Assembly: GCA_029194725.1 (NCBI GenBank)
Contig: JARFXQ010000017.1
Span: forward strand, 1 to 64,000
Reading direction: 5' to 3'
DNA length: 64,000 nt
Source of the DNA: Nitrospira sp.
GTDB taxonomy: Bacteria > Nitrospirota > Nitrospiria > Nitrospirales > Nitrospiraceae
Under the pieces are notes generated by a model. The model saw nothing but the letters and a program-made list of their open reading frames with translations, had not been told where the DNA came from and made no database searches. Both the position numbers and the translations under genes were made by a program. Shown here one piece after another: positions 16,245 through 25,658 of the stretch (within the stretch, counting starts at the first letter, position 1; the number at the start of each line of letters is the position of its first letter).

Positions 16245-18143
16245 ATGAAAGTCGAATATTCCAAGGGCGAACGAGCCTCCAAGGAGCTGATTCTCCTCAA
16301 TCGCCGGCAATTCGAATCCACCAGCGGCCGCAGGATGAAGGTGATGCTGATCTTCCCACCGGACTGGTACCCCTCCGAACCCTATTTGAGCCTTCCCTCT
16401 CTCACGGCCGTTCTCCGCAAGGCCGGCCATACAGTGATCCAAAAGGACATTAACTGTGAAATGTGGGACTGGTACTTCAGCGAGGACTTTCTGAAGAAAG
16501 TGTTGCGTCGGGTGCCGCAGCAATTGGATCGACTTCGCAAGCAGGCGAAGAAGCGAGACTTAGCCGAGTGGGAGATGGATGTGCAGCTGGCGCTCTGCGA
16601 CGTGACGCGCTCACGGATGGAGAAACTCATTCGGGATGCGGAAGAGGCGAAGGATATCGTCAGAAATGAAATGTTTTATGACGTTGATAAATTAGAATGG
16701 GCGATTCAGGTCTTTCGCGAGGTCACCTCGGTCATTTCGCTGGTCTATGCTCCGGCGCGGATCTGCATGCCGCCGATGGAAACGAGTCTGTCGTACAAGC
16801 CGTATGTCTCGGCCGAGGTGATGGATGCCGTGCAGGATGAACAGGTCAACGTGTACCGGGATGTGTTCGAACATTTGGTCATGCCGGTGATTCAAGCCGA
16901 GCAGCCGGACGTGGTTGGGATTTCGATCGTGCTGCAACAGCAGATGTTTTCGACGATGACTTTTTGTGCTCTCATCAAGCGGCAGTTTCCGGACATTCAC
17001 GTGACGATCGGTGGCAATACGGTGACCCGTCTGCGCGACGTGCTGCCTGAATCGCCGCTCTTTCAGTATTTCGACAGCGCCGTAGTCTATGAAGGAGAGA
17101 CGGCCTTCGTGCAACTGGTCGAGGCGATCGGCGCCAAGCAGAGTTTGGCCGATGTGCCGAATACGATCTATAAGGACGAGACGGGTATTCATGTTTCTCC
17201 GCTGAGTTATGCGGAGGATTTGGCGACACTGCCACCACCGGACTTCGACGGCTTGCCGCTCGAGAAGTATTTTGTGCCAACCAGGATTCTCCCCTATCTG
17301 GCGACGCGGGGCTGTTACTGGGGACGCTGCGAGTTCTGTGACCACGGTGAGGGCTATACAGCAGGCTATCGGTCGAAGAAGATCCAGGACATTCTCGCCG
17401 ACATCACCTATCTGCGCGACAAGTACGGCGCCAAACATTTTCACTTTACCGACGAGTCCTATCCACCGGCTTTATTCCGCAAGCTCGCGCGCGGGTTAAT
17501 TGAGAGCCAGATGGGGATTTTCTGGACGACGCATATGCGGTTCGAGAAGAGTCTGTTGGAAGAAGCCGTTTGGCAGGATGCCAAGGAGTCAGGCTGTCGC
17601 TATCTTCACTTCGGCTACGAATCCGGAGTTGAGCGGGTGCTGCAGCTGATGGATAAGGCAACGACGACTGAGGTGATGACGAAGCATCTCAAGCTCACGG
17701 CGGAGGCGGGCATTTGGAACCACTGCATGGGTTTTTTCGGTTTTCCGGGTGAGACGAAAGAAGAGGCCTGGCGCTCGGTGCAGTTCCTAGAGCAAAACAA
17801 GGATCATGTCCATTCGCTGGGGTTTGGGACGTTCGACTTAGGCCGACACAATCCGGTAGCCAAACATCCGGAGAAGTGGGGTGTAACAGCGTACAAGAAC
17901 CCGGAGTGGGATCTCGCGCTGGATTACTATTACACTGTGAAAAACGGTATGAGCATCGAAGAGGCCGAGCGAGTGTTTGAACAGTTTGAAGGGAACCATA
18001 ATCCCGGCTGGGATCTGAGGCTGTATGTCCGAGAATATATCTTTCTCTATATCTCAAGGTTTGGTTTAGGGAAGCTGCCTGATCTTCAGTATCAAGCAGT
18101 CAAAACTGCCGGAGTGATGCCGACGTTAGCGGGGAAAATGTGA
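16245..18143 (+). CDS. B12-binding-type radical SAM protein, paralogue 1
   Basis: A 632-aa protein. The N-terminal part (MKVMLIFPPDWYPSEPYLSL to about residue 300) is a Rossmann-like cobalamin-binding type domain, though no DxHxxG histidine loop is evident (QKDINCEMWD). A long helical insertion lies at about 85-200. VVGISIVLQQQMF and VTIGGNTVTRL follow. The radical SAM core begins at LATRGCYWGRCEFC with C357, C362 and C365, which is CX4CX2C instead of the usual CX3CX2C. Such enzymes typically methylate or rearrange unactivated carbons in lipids, antibiotics or peptides; the substrate is unknown. A close paralogue follows 99 bp downstream. Confidence 0.85.
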   Translation: MKVEYSKGERASKELILLNRRQFESTSGRRMKVMLIFPPDWYPSEPYLSLPSLTAVLRKAGHTVIQKDINCEMWDWYFSEDFLKKVLRRVPQQLDRLRKQAKKRDLAEWEMDVQLALCDVTRSRMEKLIRDAEEAKDIVRNEMFYDVDKLEWAIQVFREVTSVISLVYAPARICMPPMETSLSYKPYVSAEVMDAVQDEQVNVYRDVFEHLVMPVIQAEQPDVVGISIVLQQQMFSTMTFCALIKRQFPDIHVTIGGNTVTRLRDVLPESPLFQYFDSAVVYEGETAFVQLVEAIGAKQSLADVPNTIYKDETGIHVSPLSYAEDLATLPPPDFDGLPLEKYFVPTRILPYLATRGCYWGRCEFCDHGEGYTAGYRSKKIQDILADITYLRDKYGAKHFHFTDESYPPALFRKLARGLIESQMGIFWTTHMRFEKSLLEEAVWQDAKESGCRYLHFGYESGVERVLQLMDKATTTEVMTKHLKLTAEAGIWNHCMGFFGFPGETKEEAWRSVQFLEQNKDHVHSLGFGTFDLGRHNPVAKHPEKWGVTAYKNPEWDLALDYYYTVKNGMSIEEAERVFEQFEGNHNPGWDLRLYVREYIFLYISRFGLGKLPDLQYQAVKTAGVMPTLAGKM

Positions 18144-18242
18144 GTGGGAGCCTATCTGTTGATCTGATGATTTGCTGATCTGTTGAGTGTCCGGTACTCA
18201 TCAGGTCGACGGATCAACTGATTCCGTAAAATTGATGATCCA
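18144..18242 (+). other. spacer between the two radical SAM genes
   Basis: A 99-bp spacer with repeated TGATCTGTTGA/GATTTGCTGATCTG-like words and a rough inverted copy (GGATCAACTGATTCC). No ORF, precursor-peptide gene or terminator with a T-run is visible. The repeats could form a weak hairpin. Confidence 0.4.
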
Positions 18243-20189
18243 ATGAGTAACTTGCTTCAAATAGACGGTCTAGCCCCACTGGCTAAGGACACACAGAAAA
18301 AGTCGAAGGTCATGCTCTTCTTCCCGCCTGAGTGGGTGCCGACGGCACCGTACCTAGCATTGCCCTCACTCACGGCCGTCTTGCGGGAGGCGGGTCATAC
18401 AGTCATCCAGCGCGATATCAACATCGGCATGTGGGATCACTTCTTCAGTATGGAGTTTCTGATCTGGGTGAAGGGCCGGCTGGCGATGCAGCTCAAGGTC
18501 TTGCACGAGCAGGAGAAAGCGGGACGTCTCACGGAACGGGATGTGGACCAGCTGGCTGTCGTGGAGCAGGCTGATGCCGTCGATGTGTTCGATCTGGCGG
18601 ATCGGGCTGAAGAGGCTAAACTGATCGTGCGTGGCGACCGTTTCTATGAGGCCGAGACGTTGGAGGGCGCGCTCAATACTTTTCGGGAGACGATGGCCTA
18701 TATCTCTGCCGCCTACTATCCTGCCTCGCTTGTCTTTTATCCGATGGAAAGCAACCTTGGTTATCGTCCAGGAGTCTCGAAAGAAGTGTTTGCCTGTTTA
18801 GAAGATGAGCAGGTGAATGTCTATCGGGATCTCTGCAATCAATTGGTTATGCCGGATGTGGCGAGAGAGCAGCCGGACGTCGTCGGGATTTCCATTGGGA
18901 CCCAGATGCAGCTGTTGGCAGGCCTGACTTTCGCGAAGATGATCAAGGAGGCTTTCCCCAAAATCCATGTAGTGGTGGGTGGGAACGTCATCACGCGGCT
19001 TCAAGAAGATCTCATCAATCATGAGAGGTTTTTCACAGAAGTATTTGATTCGGCGATTCTTTACGAGGGGGAGCATGCCTTGCTGTGGCTCATCGAAGCG
19101 TTGAATGAGCAGCGACCTCTTGCTTCTATTCCCAACCTCATGTATCGCGATGAGTCCGGTCTCCATCGGAATTCTGAGGTATATACCGAAAAGACCAATG
19201 AGCTACCCCTGCCGGACTTTGAGGGCATGCCGCTGGATCGTTACTTCGTTCCGGAACTGATCATTCCCTACTTGGCGACACGCGGCTGCTATTGGGGGCG
19301 CTGCACGTTTTGCGACCATGGTCAGGGCTACTTCGATCAGTATCGGGGGATGGCGGCTCAGCGGGTGGTCGACCAGATCAAGGCTCTACGGGATAAGTAC
19401 CAGTGCCGGCACTTTCTATTCTCCGATGAATCCTATCCACCGGCACTCTTCAAGAAAGTTTCCCAGCTGCTGGTGGATCAAGACGTCAAGATCAAGTGGA
19501 CGACGCTCATTCGGTTTGAAGAGACTCTGCAAGATCAAGCCATCTGGAATCTCGCGGCTGAGGCGGGCTGTTGCACGCTCTATTATGGGATGGAATCGGC
19601 GAACGAGCGGGTCTTGAATCTCATGGACAAGCACGCTCGGAAGAGCGTCATCGAACGCAATCTCCAAATGGCGGCGACGGCGGGGATTTGGAACCACGTG
19701 ATGGCGTTCTATGGCTTTCCCGGCGAGACGTTTGAGGAGGCCATGGAAACCCGTCAGTTCGTCCTCGATCATCAGCCGGTGATTCATTCCCTCGAACTCT
19801 TCTACTTCGTGGCCTACCGTCACACGCCAATGGTGCGCCATCCAGAGAAATTCGGCATTACGATCCACAAGCAGGAGGAGTACGATCTGCCGCTGGACTA
19901 TTACTATACCTTGAACGACCCGAAGACATTGTCTTGCCTCGACGCGATGCAGCTCTGCGAGGAATTCTATAAAAATGATTTTCATCCCTGGGCGGTGCGG
20001 GTCAACTCTCGCGAACATGTCTTTCTCTATATCTCGAAGTTTGGGACAAACCGGTTGCCGCAAATTTATGCTCAGCAGACGCAGCCGGTGGGATCACCGG
20101 AAGGAGTGTCAGGCTTGATTACCTGGCCGGTTGTGCATTCCCAAGGCGACGAAGGAATGTCACGTGTCACTAGTCACGACACCGGTTGA
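18243..20189 (+). CDS. B12-binding-type radical SAM protein, paralogue 2
   Basis: A 648-aa protein built like its upstream neighbour: KVMLFFPPEWVPTAPYLALP start, helical insertion, IHVVVGGNVITRL, then a radical SAM core with RGCYWGRCTFCDHG (C349, C354, C357; again CX4CX2C). DESYPPALFKK, GFPGETFEEAME and the C-terminal REHVFLYISKFG are shared almost word for word with paralogue 1. The pair therefore arose by duplication and may act on the same pathway or form a heteromer. The C-terminal 40 residues differ between the two. No other pathway enzyme is adjacent, so the substrate is unknown. Confidence 0.85.
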   Translation: MSNLLQIDGLAPLAKDTQKKSKVMLFFPPEWVPTAPYLALPSLTAVLREAGHTVIQRDINIGMWDHFFSMEFLIWVKGRLAMQLKVLHEQEKAGRLTERDVDQLAVVEQADAVDVFDLADRAEEAKLIVRGDRFYEAETLEGALNTFRETMAYISAAYYPASLVFYPMESNLGYRPGVSKEVFACLEDEQVNVYRDLCNQLVMPDVAREQPDVVGISIGTQMQLLAGLTFAKMIKEAFPKIHVVVGGNVITRLQEDLINHERFFTEVFDSAILYEGEHALLWLIEALNEQRPLASIPNLMYRDESGLHRNSEVYTEKTNELPLPDFEGMPLDRYFVPELIIPYLATRGCYWGRCTFCDHGQGYFDQYRGMAAQRVVDQIKALRDKYQCRHFLFSDESYPPALFKKVSQLLVDQDVKIKWTTLIRFEETLQDQAIWNLAAEAGCCTLYYGMESANERVLNLMDKHARKSVIERNLQMAATAGIWNHVMAFYGFPGETFEEAMETRQFVLDHQPVIHSLELFYFVAYRHTPMVRHPEKFGITIHKQEEYDLPLDYYYTLNDPKTLSCLDAMQLCEEFYKNDFHPWAVRVNSREHVFLYISKFGTNRLPQIYAQQTQPVGSPEGVSGLITWPVVHSQGDEGMSRVTSHDTG

Positions 20190-20237
20190 GGTGGGAAGCG
20201 TCATATGTCGGGCGTGAGCCCGGACTGTCGTTGAGAA

Positions 20238-20495
20238 TTACCGTTCGGCTTCGTCGGGAATAAACACAGCAGAGATCAATGCATAGGCGGCTTCGATCGT
20301 CCGAGTCATGTCTTCGGCTTTTTGGAACTGTTGCATATAGTGCTTCGGATTGTTGGTGAGACCTGCATAGCGCGAGGGATTCCAGTTGTAGAGCTGGACG
20401 CGCTTCGCCCGTTCCAGGTCTTCAGTGGTGATGGGCAGCGTGAGGTCAAGAATGTCCAATGCATGGGCGATGTCCTGTTCGGTGATGTGGTCCAT
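20238..20495 (-). CDS. small hypothetical protein
   Basis: An 85-aa protein: MDHITEQDIAHALDILDLTL, PITTEDLERAKRVQLYNWNP, then KHYMQQFQKAEDMTRTIEAA and an acidic end. The helical layout, with an ordered ITTEDLERA start and an AAYALI helix, resembles J-domain-like or small scaffold proteins. No HPD motif is present, so DnaJ function is not claimed. It lies between the radical SAM pair and a divergent phzF-type gene. Confidence 0.55.
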   Translation of the reverse strand: MDHITEQDIAHALDILDLTLPITTEDLERAKRVQLYNWNPSRYAGLTNNPKHYMQQFQKAEDMTRTIEAAYALISAVFIPDEAER

Positions 20496-20599
20496 GGGCC
20501 GAGTCTGCCAAAGAGGACGAGACCTGTCAAATGTTGGCGGTTGTTTTCTGATGACATGGATTTTCAGGTGGCGTGATCCAGACGAGTTCGGGAGTGACC

Positions 20600-21529
20600 A
20601 TGGCTGAGCAACGGTCTCTCAAATTCTACCAGGCTGACGTCTTTACCTCTCAACCGTTCGGTGGTAACCCTGTGGCGGTTTTCCCCGAGGCTGATGGACT
20701 GACGGACGACGAACTGCAACAGATTGCGCGGGAGATGAATCTCTCGGAGACGGTGTTCGTCTTACCACCGACCGATCCTGCCGCAGTCGCCCGGTTGCGG
20801 ATCTTTACCCCGACCCAGGAGATTCCCTTTGCCGGCCATCCAGTACTGGGCACATTTTACGTGTTGGCTCGGCTCGGGAAGGTTTCTACTCGGGAACAGG
20901 TTACGCATGTCATGCAGGAATGTAATATCGGTCTATTCCCGGTCGAACTGCATGCGGAACAGAGTGGTGTGGTGCGGGTCGTCATGTCTCAACCAAAACC
21001 GGAATTTCTCGATCCTATCGAGGCGATCGACGATGTGCACTTGGTCGGTGGAGCTCTCGGCTTGCCGAAGCACGTGATTGCCGACATGAAATGGCCCCTC
21101 CAAGTCGTGTCGACCGGCTTGCCGGTGCTGATCGTGCCGGTGCGAACGTTGACGGCTGTCCGGTCGATCAATCCTGATGCGTCGGCTATTATCAACATCT
21201 GTGAACGATTCGGGGCCAATGGGATTATGGTCTTCACAACGGTGACGGTCGAATCGTTCGCATCTGTCCACGCGAGGATGTTTGCTCCGAAAATTGGAAT
21301 CTTGGAGGATCCTGCGACGGGGAGCGCCGGCGGCGCGCTTGGAGCGTACCTGGTTCAGAACGGCGTCGTTGAAGTCGGGCCGAGGACGGATATTCTTGTA
21401 GAACAGGGCTATGAAATCGATCGGCCGTCAAGGATTCTAGTTCAAGTTGAGTCGGATGACGATGTGATCCAAGGGGTCAAAGTCGGTGGGCATTGTGTGA
21501 TGGTGGTGGAAGGAACGTTGACGTTTTAG
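20600..21529 (+). CDS. PhzF-family isomerase/epimerase
   Basis: A 309-aa protein with the two-domain diaminopimelate-epimerase-like fold of PhzF. The signature [20 protein letters not shown] is at the start, the catalytic acid E50 is in NLSETVFV, and [19 protein letters not shown] and [17 protein letters not shown] follow. Family members isomerise small metabolites; outside phenazine clusters the substrate is unknown. No phenazine genes are nearby. The ATG at 20600 has GGAG 5 nt upstream. Confidence 0.9.
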   Translation: MAEQRSLKFYQADVFTSQPFGGNPVAVFPEADGLTDDELQQIAREMNLSETVFVLPPTDPAAVARLRIFTPTQEIPFAGHPVLGTFYVLARLGKVSTREQVTHVMQECNIGLFPVELHAEQSGVVRVVMSQPKPEFLDPIEAIDDVHLVGGALGLPKHVIADMKWPLQVVSTGLPVLIVPVRTLTAVRSINPDASAIINICERFGANGIMVFTTVTVESFASVHARMFAPKIGILEDPATGSAGGALGAYLVQNGVVEVGPRTDILVEQGYEIDRPSRILVQVESDDDVIQGVKVGGHCVMVVEGTLTF

Positions 21530-21797
21530 AGAAAACGCTGAATCCTGCACAGGCCCTTTCAATCTTGTCCTCGCACTCAGAACTCAGCACTCAGGACTTA
21601 ATATGAAGACGGTGTTATTTCGCGAACCACGTGTCCTGCTTTCCCTACTCGCAATTTTGTGACGAGCAATTCGGCTCATGAGAGCGAACGGCCTCGCACG
21701 TTTCACTCATTCATGATAATCTACGACGGATCGAACGAAGCTGGCGTTTGAACGTCGGCAATCCACCAGGATGATGTGCATATGAAAGGGGGAGGGG

Positions 21798-22232
21798 ATG
21801 CCTACAGTTAGTCAAATTGCGAACAAGAGTCCGAAGTCCATCAGTCCAAAGGCGTCGATTGCGAGTGCGGCCAGGACAATGCGCCAGGCTCGTGTGGGAT
21901 CGCTCTTGGTAAAAAAAGGCAAGCAATTGGTCGGAATCGTGACGGATACCGATATCGTGCGCCGAGCTGTCGCGACAGGGAAGCCGCTTGGGAAGCTTAC
22001 CATCGAGAAAATTATGACCGCACCGGTTTGCACGATTGAGGGGAGCGATACGATCGATGACGCCCAAGACATGATGGCTGAATTGGGTGTGCGCCATCTC
22101 GGCGTCACAAAAAACGACGAGATCATCGGCATCGTCTCCGTGCGCGATCTGTTGCGGCATTATAAGCGGTACGCTCAGTCGAAGATTTCATCAGAGTCCG
22201 TGTACGAGGAACCGAAGATTACTCAGGATTGA
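21798..22232 (+). CDS. tandem CBS-domain protein
   Basis: A 144-aa cytoplasmic protein made of two CBS motifs: SIASAARTMRQARVGSLLV with GIVTDTDIVRRAV, and EGSDTIDDAQDMMAELGVRH with GIVSVRDLLRHY. A pair of CBS motifs (Bateman module) binds adenosyl nucleotides such as AMP or ATP. There is no fused effector domain. A strong ribosome binding site (AAAGGGGGAGGGG) precedes the ATG. A very similar stand-alone CBS protein lies inside the haem cluster at 54979. Confidence 0.87.
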   Translation: MPTVSQIANKSPKSISPKASIASAARTMRQARVGSLLVKKGKQLVGIVTDTDIVRRAVATGKPLGKLTIEKIMTAPVCTIEGSDTIDDAQDMMAELGVRHLGVTKNDEIIGIVSVRDLLRHYKRYAQSKISSESVYEEPKITQD

Positions 22233-22296
22233 GCCAGGACTGGCCGCTGAGGTCTGAGGTGAAAGCCGACGATCTCGCGGCGCTCAGTCCTCAGTT

Positions 22297-22809
22297 CTAC
22301 TTCGTGAGTTCTCTAACCAAGTGGCCGAGCTCCGGAAGAATAAGCTTTTCCATCGCGAGACGGACGGCGTTTTCGGAGCCGGGGATGGAGAAGAGCACTC
22401 GACCGTCGATAATGCCGGCAGTGGCCCGGCTCATGATGGCTGATGGCCCGATCTCTTGATATGTGAGCAACCGAAAGATTTCGCCGAATCCATCGAGCCG
22501 CTTTTCTAACATTCCGTCCAGGGCTTCGAAGGTCGAATCGCGTCGCGAGATTCCTGTGCCACCGTTGATGATGATGACCTGCGCTTCACCATTGGCTGTG
22601 GCTTGAGCGATCCGAAACTGAATCTGCTCTGGCTCGTCCCTGACGATGTGATAGGCGGCGATAGAATGACCTTGCTCTTCGAGCAATTTCTGAATCAGTC
22701 GGCCGCTGGTGTCGGTTTCAGACGTACGGGTATCACTACAAGTAATGACGATGCAACCGATTGAGCGGGGAGCATGTTCTTTGTGCTCCTGATGGCTTGG
22801 TGTAGTCAT
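22297..22809 (-). CDS. moaB: MoaB/Mog-type molybdenum cofactor biosynthesis protein
   Basis: A 170-aa protein of the MoaB/MogA fold: SIGCIVITCSDTRTSETDTS, then QVIIINGGTGISRRDSTFEA (the molybdopterin-binding GGTG loop) and a conserved IPGSENAVRLAMEKLILPEL end. The family adenylates molybdopterin or binds it before molybdate insertion; Nitrospira-type organisms need Mo enzymes such as nitrite oxidoreductase. The ATG at 22809 is chosen because homology begins there; a TTG at 22848 is also open. Confidence 0.87.
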   Translation of the reverse strand: MTTPSHQEHKEHAPRSIGCIVITCSDTRTSETDTSGRLIQKLLEEQGHSIAAYHIVRDEPEQIQFRIAQATANGEAQVIIINGGTGISRRDSTFEALDGMLEKRLDGFGEIFRLLTYQEIGPSAIMSRATAGIIDGRVLFSIPGSENAVRLAMEKLILPELGHLVRELTK

Positions 22810-22899
22810 ATGCTTAAGAGATACGCTATCAGTAATCAGGTCGAGCAATCAAGCGGCAGTCTCCTCTGATGGTTCGAAACGGATCGTCGGCGACGAAGG

Positions 22900-23226
22900 T
22901 TATTTCCACACGGAATCCGGATTCAGCTTCGCTGCCGGTGTTCCCTTCGCGACATGTTCATCAAGGATGGTGACGACGTCCGCCTCAGTGACCTTGGAAT
23001 ACCAGGTGTTGTCCGGATAGACGACGACCGTCGGACCCTGCTCGCAGGGACCAAGACATCCGGTGGCGCTCACCAATACTTCTCCGGGTGGGACGGCGCG
23101 TTGCATCAGTCCCATATTGAAGGCCATCAGCAGCTGCGCAGCACCGGCCGACCCGCAGGACGGTTTTGGGTGGCCGGGGGGACGGGAATTGGTACAGACG
23201 AGAATATGATATTTTGGTTTCGGCAT
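22900..23226 (-). CDS. thioredoxin-like [2Fe-2S] ferredoxin
   Basis: From the ATG at 23226 (GAGGAG ribosome binding site) the protein has 108 residues. It has the four cluster cysteines C11, C24, C57 and C61, in LVCTNSRPP, PSCGSAG and GCLGPCEQGP. This is the Shethna/thioredoxin-like ferredoxin pattern (Cx12C...Cx3C). It probably transfers electrons in the cytoplasm. The open frame extends upstream of the ribosome binding site, but that part is not needed. Confidence 0.9.
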   Translation of the reverse strand: MPKPKYHILVCTNSRPPGHPKPSCGSAGAAQLLMAFNMGLMQRAVPPGEVLVSATGCLGPCEQGPTVVVYPDNTWYSKVTEADVVTILDEHVAKGTPAAKLNPDSVWK

Positions 23227-23273
23227 AGTCTCCTCAATAAAAAAACGACATGGAACATGCATCGACGGCCCGT

Positions 23274-23717
23274 TTATCTGGGCCGATACGATTCCCACTC
23301 CTGGATCACTTCCTCCGGAAACTTCCACTGTTTGAGCCCTTTCAGCACCCAGTCCAGGTAGTGGTCTTTGGGCCTAAACTTCCCGATCGGGTTTGCTGAG
23401 TAGGTGGTGACGAGCTCTTTTTCTCCGCTCGCTGCCGAGACGGTGACTTGAAGGTGGCGGTAAGCTCCTTGCGGCACGTCCTGCTCAAACTGATCCATGA
23501 TGTTCACGTCTTCGTCCGTTACTTCAAACACTCCACCCCAGGTCCTTTCACCTGGTGAAGGCACGATACTGACGAGTCCGCACCGCCATTGTGACGACCA
23601 TCGGCAAAATTTGACGGTATGGTCCGCCAGGGTCGCGAGATAGAGAAATCTGTGTTCGGGGGCTCGCCGTTTGAGTTGTGAGGGATTGAGGAGATCACCG
23701 TACAAAAAGAACTTCAT
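23274..23717 (-). CDS. gamma-glutamylcyclotransferase-like protein
   Basis: A 147-aa protein: KFFLYGDLLNPSQLKRRAPE, then CGLVSIVPSPGERTWGGVFE, VTDEDVNIMDQFEQDVPQGA and YRHLQVTVSA. This is the AIG2/GGCT fold; the YGxLx and the acidic E/D positions (FEQDV) match the expected catalytic pocket. Substrate unknown. It lies upstream of the thioredoxin-like ferredoxin gene on the same strand, with 47 bp between them, so they may be co-transcribed. Confidence 0.75.
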   Translation of the reverse strand: MKFFLYGDLLNPSQLKRRAPEHRFLYLATLADHTVKFCRWSSQWRCGLVSIVPSPGERTWGGVFEVTDEDVNIMDQFEQDVPQGAYRHLQVTVSAASGEKELVTTYSANPIGKFRPKDHYLDWVLKGLKQWKFPEEVIQEWESYRPR

Positions 23718-23920
23718 GCACCGTACTCATGTTGTGTCGACCGTCTTGAAGCTTGCTCGTACTTGTAACACACCGGCTTTTCACCAGACAAGCGGCCATC
23801 ATCGTGGCCAATTCTTGACGACGCATTGACATGACGTCTTGCCCTTCCTAAGATGCCGTGCAGTCAACAAGGGGCCTCGACTCTTGGTCTTCTACAGGTA
23901 CAGGACGACAACACCCCGGC

Positions 23921-24367
23921 ATGACTGACAGCAGTACCTTCTCTCGATCGTTCGGCATCCACTTCATCCGCTATGCAATGGCTGCAGTCCTGCTGCTGGG
24001 TGGACTCTACTATGCATGGACCACGCTCCCGTCCACCACTCCGTCGAGAGACAAGCGAGAAGCTGAGGCATTGACCTTGGTGCAGGGTCATCCGGCAATT
24101 GGACACCCTACCATCCTGCAAGCCATGAACGAGCATGTCCGTACGATGAAGGATCGTGGGCAGGGGGTTCGGCTCGGCGAATGGCGAGTCAAGCATGTCG
24201 AGGGAGACATTTATGAGATCCGCGTGCAGCTTCGCGATCAGGGGGCGCGCGGTCAATGGTTCGAGCGAGAATTCATCTGGCATGCGCATCTCGAACTCAA
24301 AAAGGTCAATGCAGCCTCTTTGCCGGCTGATGGAGTGACACCGAAAGGGGTCGATAGTGACCCGTGA
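23921..24367 (+). CDS. hypothetical membrane-anchored protein
   Basis: From MTDSSTFSRSFG the protein has one N-terminal membrane helix (RYAMAAVLLLGGLYYAW), then a soluble domain (GEWRVKHVEGDIYEIRVQLR, EREFIWHAHLELKKVNA). It probably faces the periplasm. The domain is not recognised. It converges with the minus-strand Rieske gene, ending 32 bp before it. A longer frame opens at 23858, but homology cannot decide the start; I prefer the ATG just before the helix. Confidence 0.5.
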   Translation: MTDSSTFSRSFGIHFIRYAMAAVLLLGGLYYAWTTLPSTTPSRDKREAEALTLVQGHPAIGHPTILQAMNEHVRTMKDRGQGVRLGEWRVKHVEGDIYEIRVQLRDQGARGQWFEREFIWHAHLELKKVNAASLPADGVTPKGVDSDP

Positions 24368-24399
24368 ACCGCTCCTTCAACGCATGCTCCATCACAAAG

Positions 24400-24732
24400 T
24401 TAGGCTGGTTCTCTGAGGGCCGGTGGGATGGCGATCTGAACTTCATTGCCTTGGATCTGAACCTCGCAGCGAGCGACTTGGAAGTTCGGGTTACCGACTC
24501 GTTCTCCAGAAATGACGCTGAATTTCCAGCCATGCCAGGGGCATTCGACAATCGCCTCGCACAATTTCCCTTCTCCGAGCGGGCCGCCCGCATGGGGACA
24601 GGAGTTATCGACCGCGTAGAAACGTCCCTCCACGTTGAAGACCGCAACCCAAATCCCATCGACTTCCACGGTTCGTCCCGTGCCCGGCGGAATCTCGTGC
24701 GTGAAGGCCACTCTGACGAAATCGTTCATCAT
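24400..24732 (-). CDS. Rieske-type [2Fe-2S] ferredoxin
   Basis: A 110-aa protein with the Rieske cluster ligands C45/H47 (SCPHAGG) and C64/H67 (CPWHGW), separated by 16 residues. It matches the small bacterial Rieske/nitrite-reductase-small-subunit-like ferredoxins used as electron donors to oxygenases. There is no signal peptide, so it is cytoplasmic. It starts MMNDFVRVAFT. Confidence 0.9.
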   Translation of the reverse strand: MMNDFVRVAFTHEIPPGTGRTVEVDGIWVAVFNVEGRFYAVDNSCPHAGGPLGEGKLCEAIVECPWHGWKFSVISGERVGNPNFQVARCEVQIQGNEVQIAIPPALREPA

Positions 24733-24887
24733 GGCACTCTCTACATCGGTCCACCGGATGCGGCGCCAGAAGGGCGCTCGCTTGATTTCAACGCCACCTT
24801 ATGGCATAGAACTATCAGGCTGCATCCCTGCCCCGCGGAAACAGTCCCTGGCCGCTGTAGAGGCTCGATCGGGGATGAGGTTCCTGC

Positions 24888-25433
24888 ATGGAAATGACCC
24901 TCCTGCTCAACGCGACCTATGAACCCCTGCGGGTCGTACATTGGCAAAAAGCGATCGCGCTTCTCTGGCAAGGAAAAGTCGAAGTCTTGGAGGTATACGA
25001 CAGGGAGATCCACGGGATTTCCCTATCGATCAAACTTCCAGCCGTGATGCGGCTGCTGAAACTGGTTAAACTGAAAGATAGTCATCGTGCCGTCAAATTT
25101 TCCCGCATCAATATTTTTACGCGAGACGGGTACTGTTGCCAATACTGCAATCACAGGTTTCGGACGGAAGAGCTGACGTTTGACCATGTCGTGCCCATCG
25201 CCAAGGGTGGAAAAAAGACATGGGAGAATATCGTGACTGCCTGCTGGCGATGCAACAATCGGAAGAGTGGGCGTACGCCGGAAGAGGCCGGCATGAGGTT
25301 AAAAAAGCGGCCCATGAAACCTCGATGGAGCCCCGTCATTACTATTACCATTGGCATTCGCAACACACCGGAAAGCTGGCGAGACTATCTCTATTGGAAT
25401 CTGGAGCTCGATGCAGATCCAGCCGATACATGA
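24888..25433 (+). CDS. HNH endonuclease
   Basis: A 181-aa protein with an HNH/McrA-like domain: CCQYCNHRF (C84, C87), the active motif LTFDHVVPIAKGG (D99-H100), NIVTACWRCNNRKSG (C119, C122). This zinc-supported beta-beta-alpha-metal nuclease family is common in bacterial genomes and in mobile elements. The N-terminal 75 residues (LLLNATYEPLRVVHWQKAIA) match the conserved family start. It is not next to a restriction methylase. Confidence 0.87.
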   Translation: MEMTLLLNATYEPLRVVHWQKAIALLWQGKVEVLEVYDREIHGISLSIKLPAVMRLLKLVKLKDSHRAVKFSRINIFTRDGYCCQYCNHRFRTEELTFDHVVPIAKGGKKTWENIVTACWRCNNRKSGRTPEEAGMRLKKRPMKPRWSPVITITIGIRNTPESWRDYLYWNLELDADPADT

Positions 25434-25658
25434 CGCGCAGCCTTGAAGTAATCGTCAACAGCCGATCGGTCCGAAAGTGCTCTCTCCGGTAAGTCTTCCA
25501 AGACCACTCACGAAGTCATTCCAGCCTTTCGAGCCTGCTGCATTATAGCGACGGACTGATCAAAAGGGAAAATGGAGTGCGGATTCCTGAAATCCCTCTT
25601 GCATGACGGAGGTCCATTTTCGGATACTGGGCCATTCGGTCGAAACGGGAGTCGTGTC

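Noticed and set aside
18144..18242. RiPP precursor peptide between the radical SAM genes
   Set aside because: All frames in the spacer have stops; no short ORF with a ribosome binding site was found, and none was obvious at 16133-16244 either.
20238..20495. J-domain (DnaJ-like) assignment for the small minus-strand protein
   Set aside because: The helices look similar but the HPD motif is missing.
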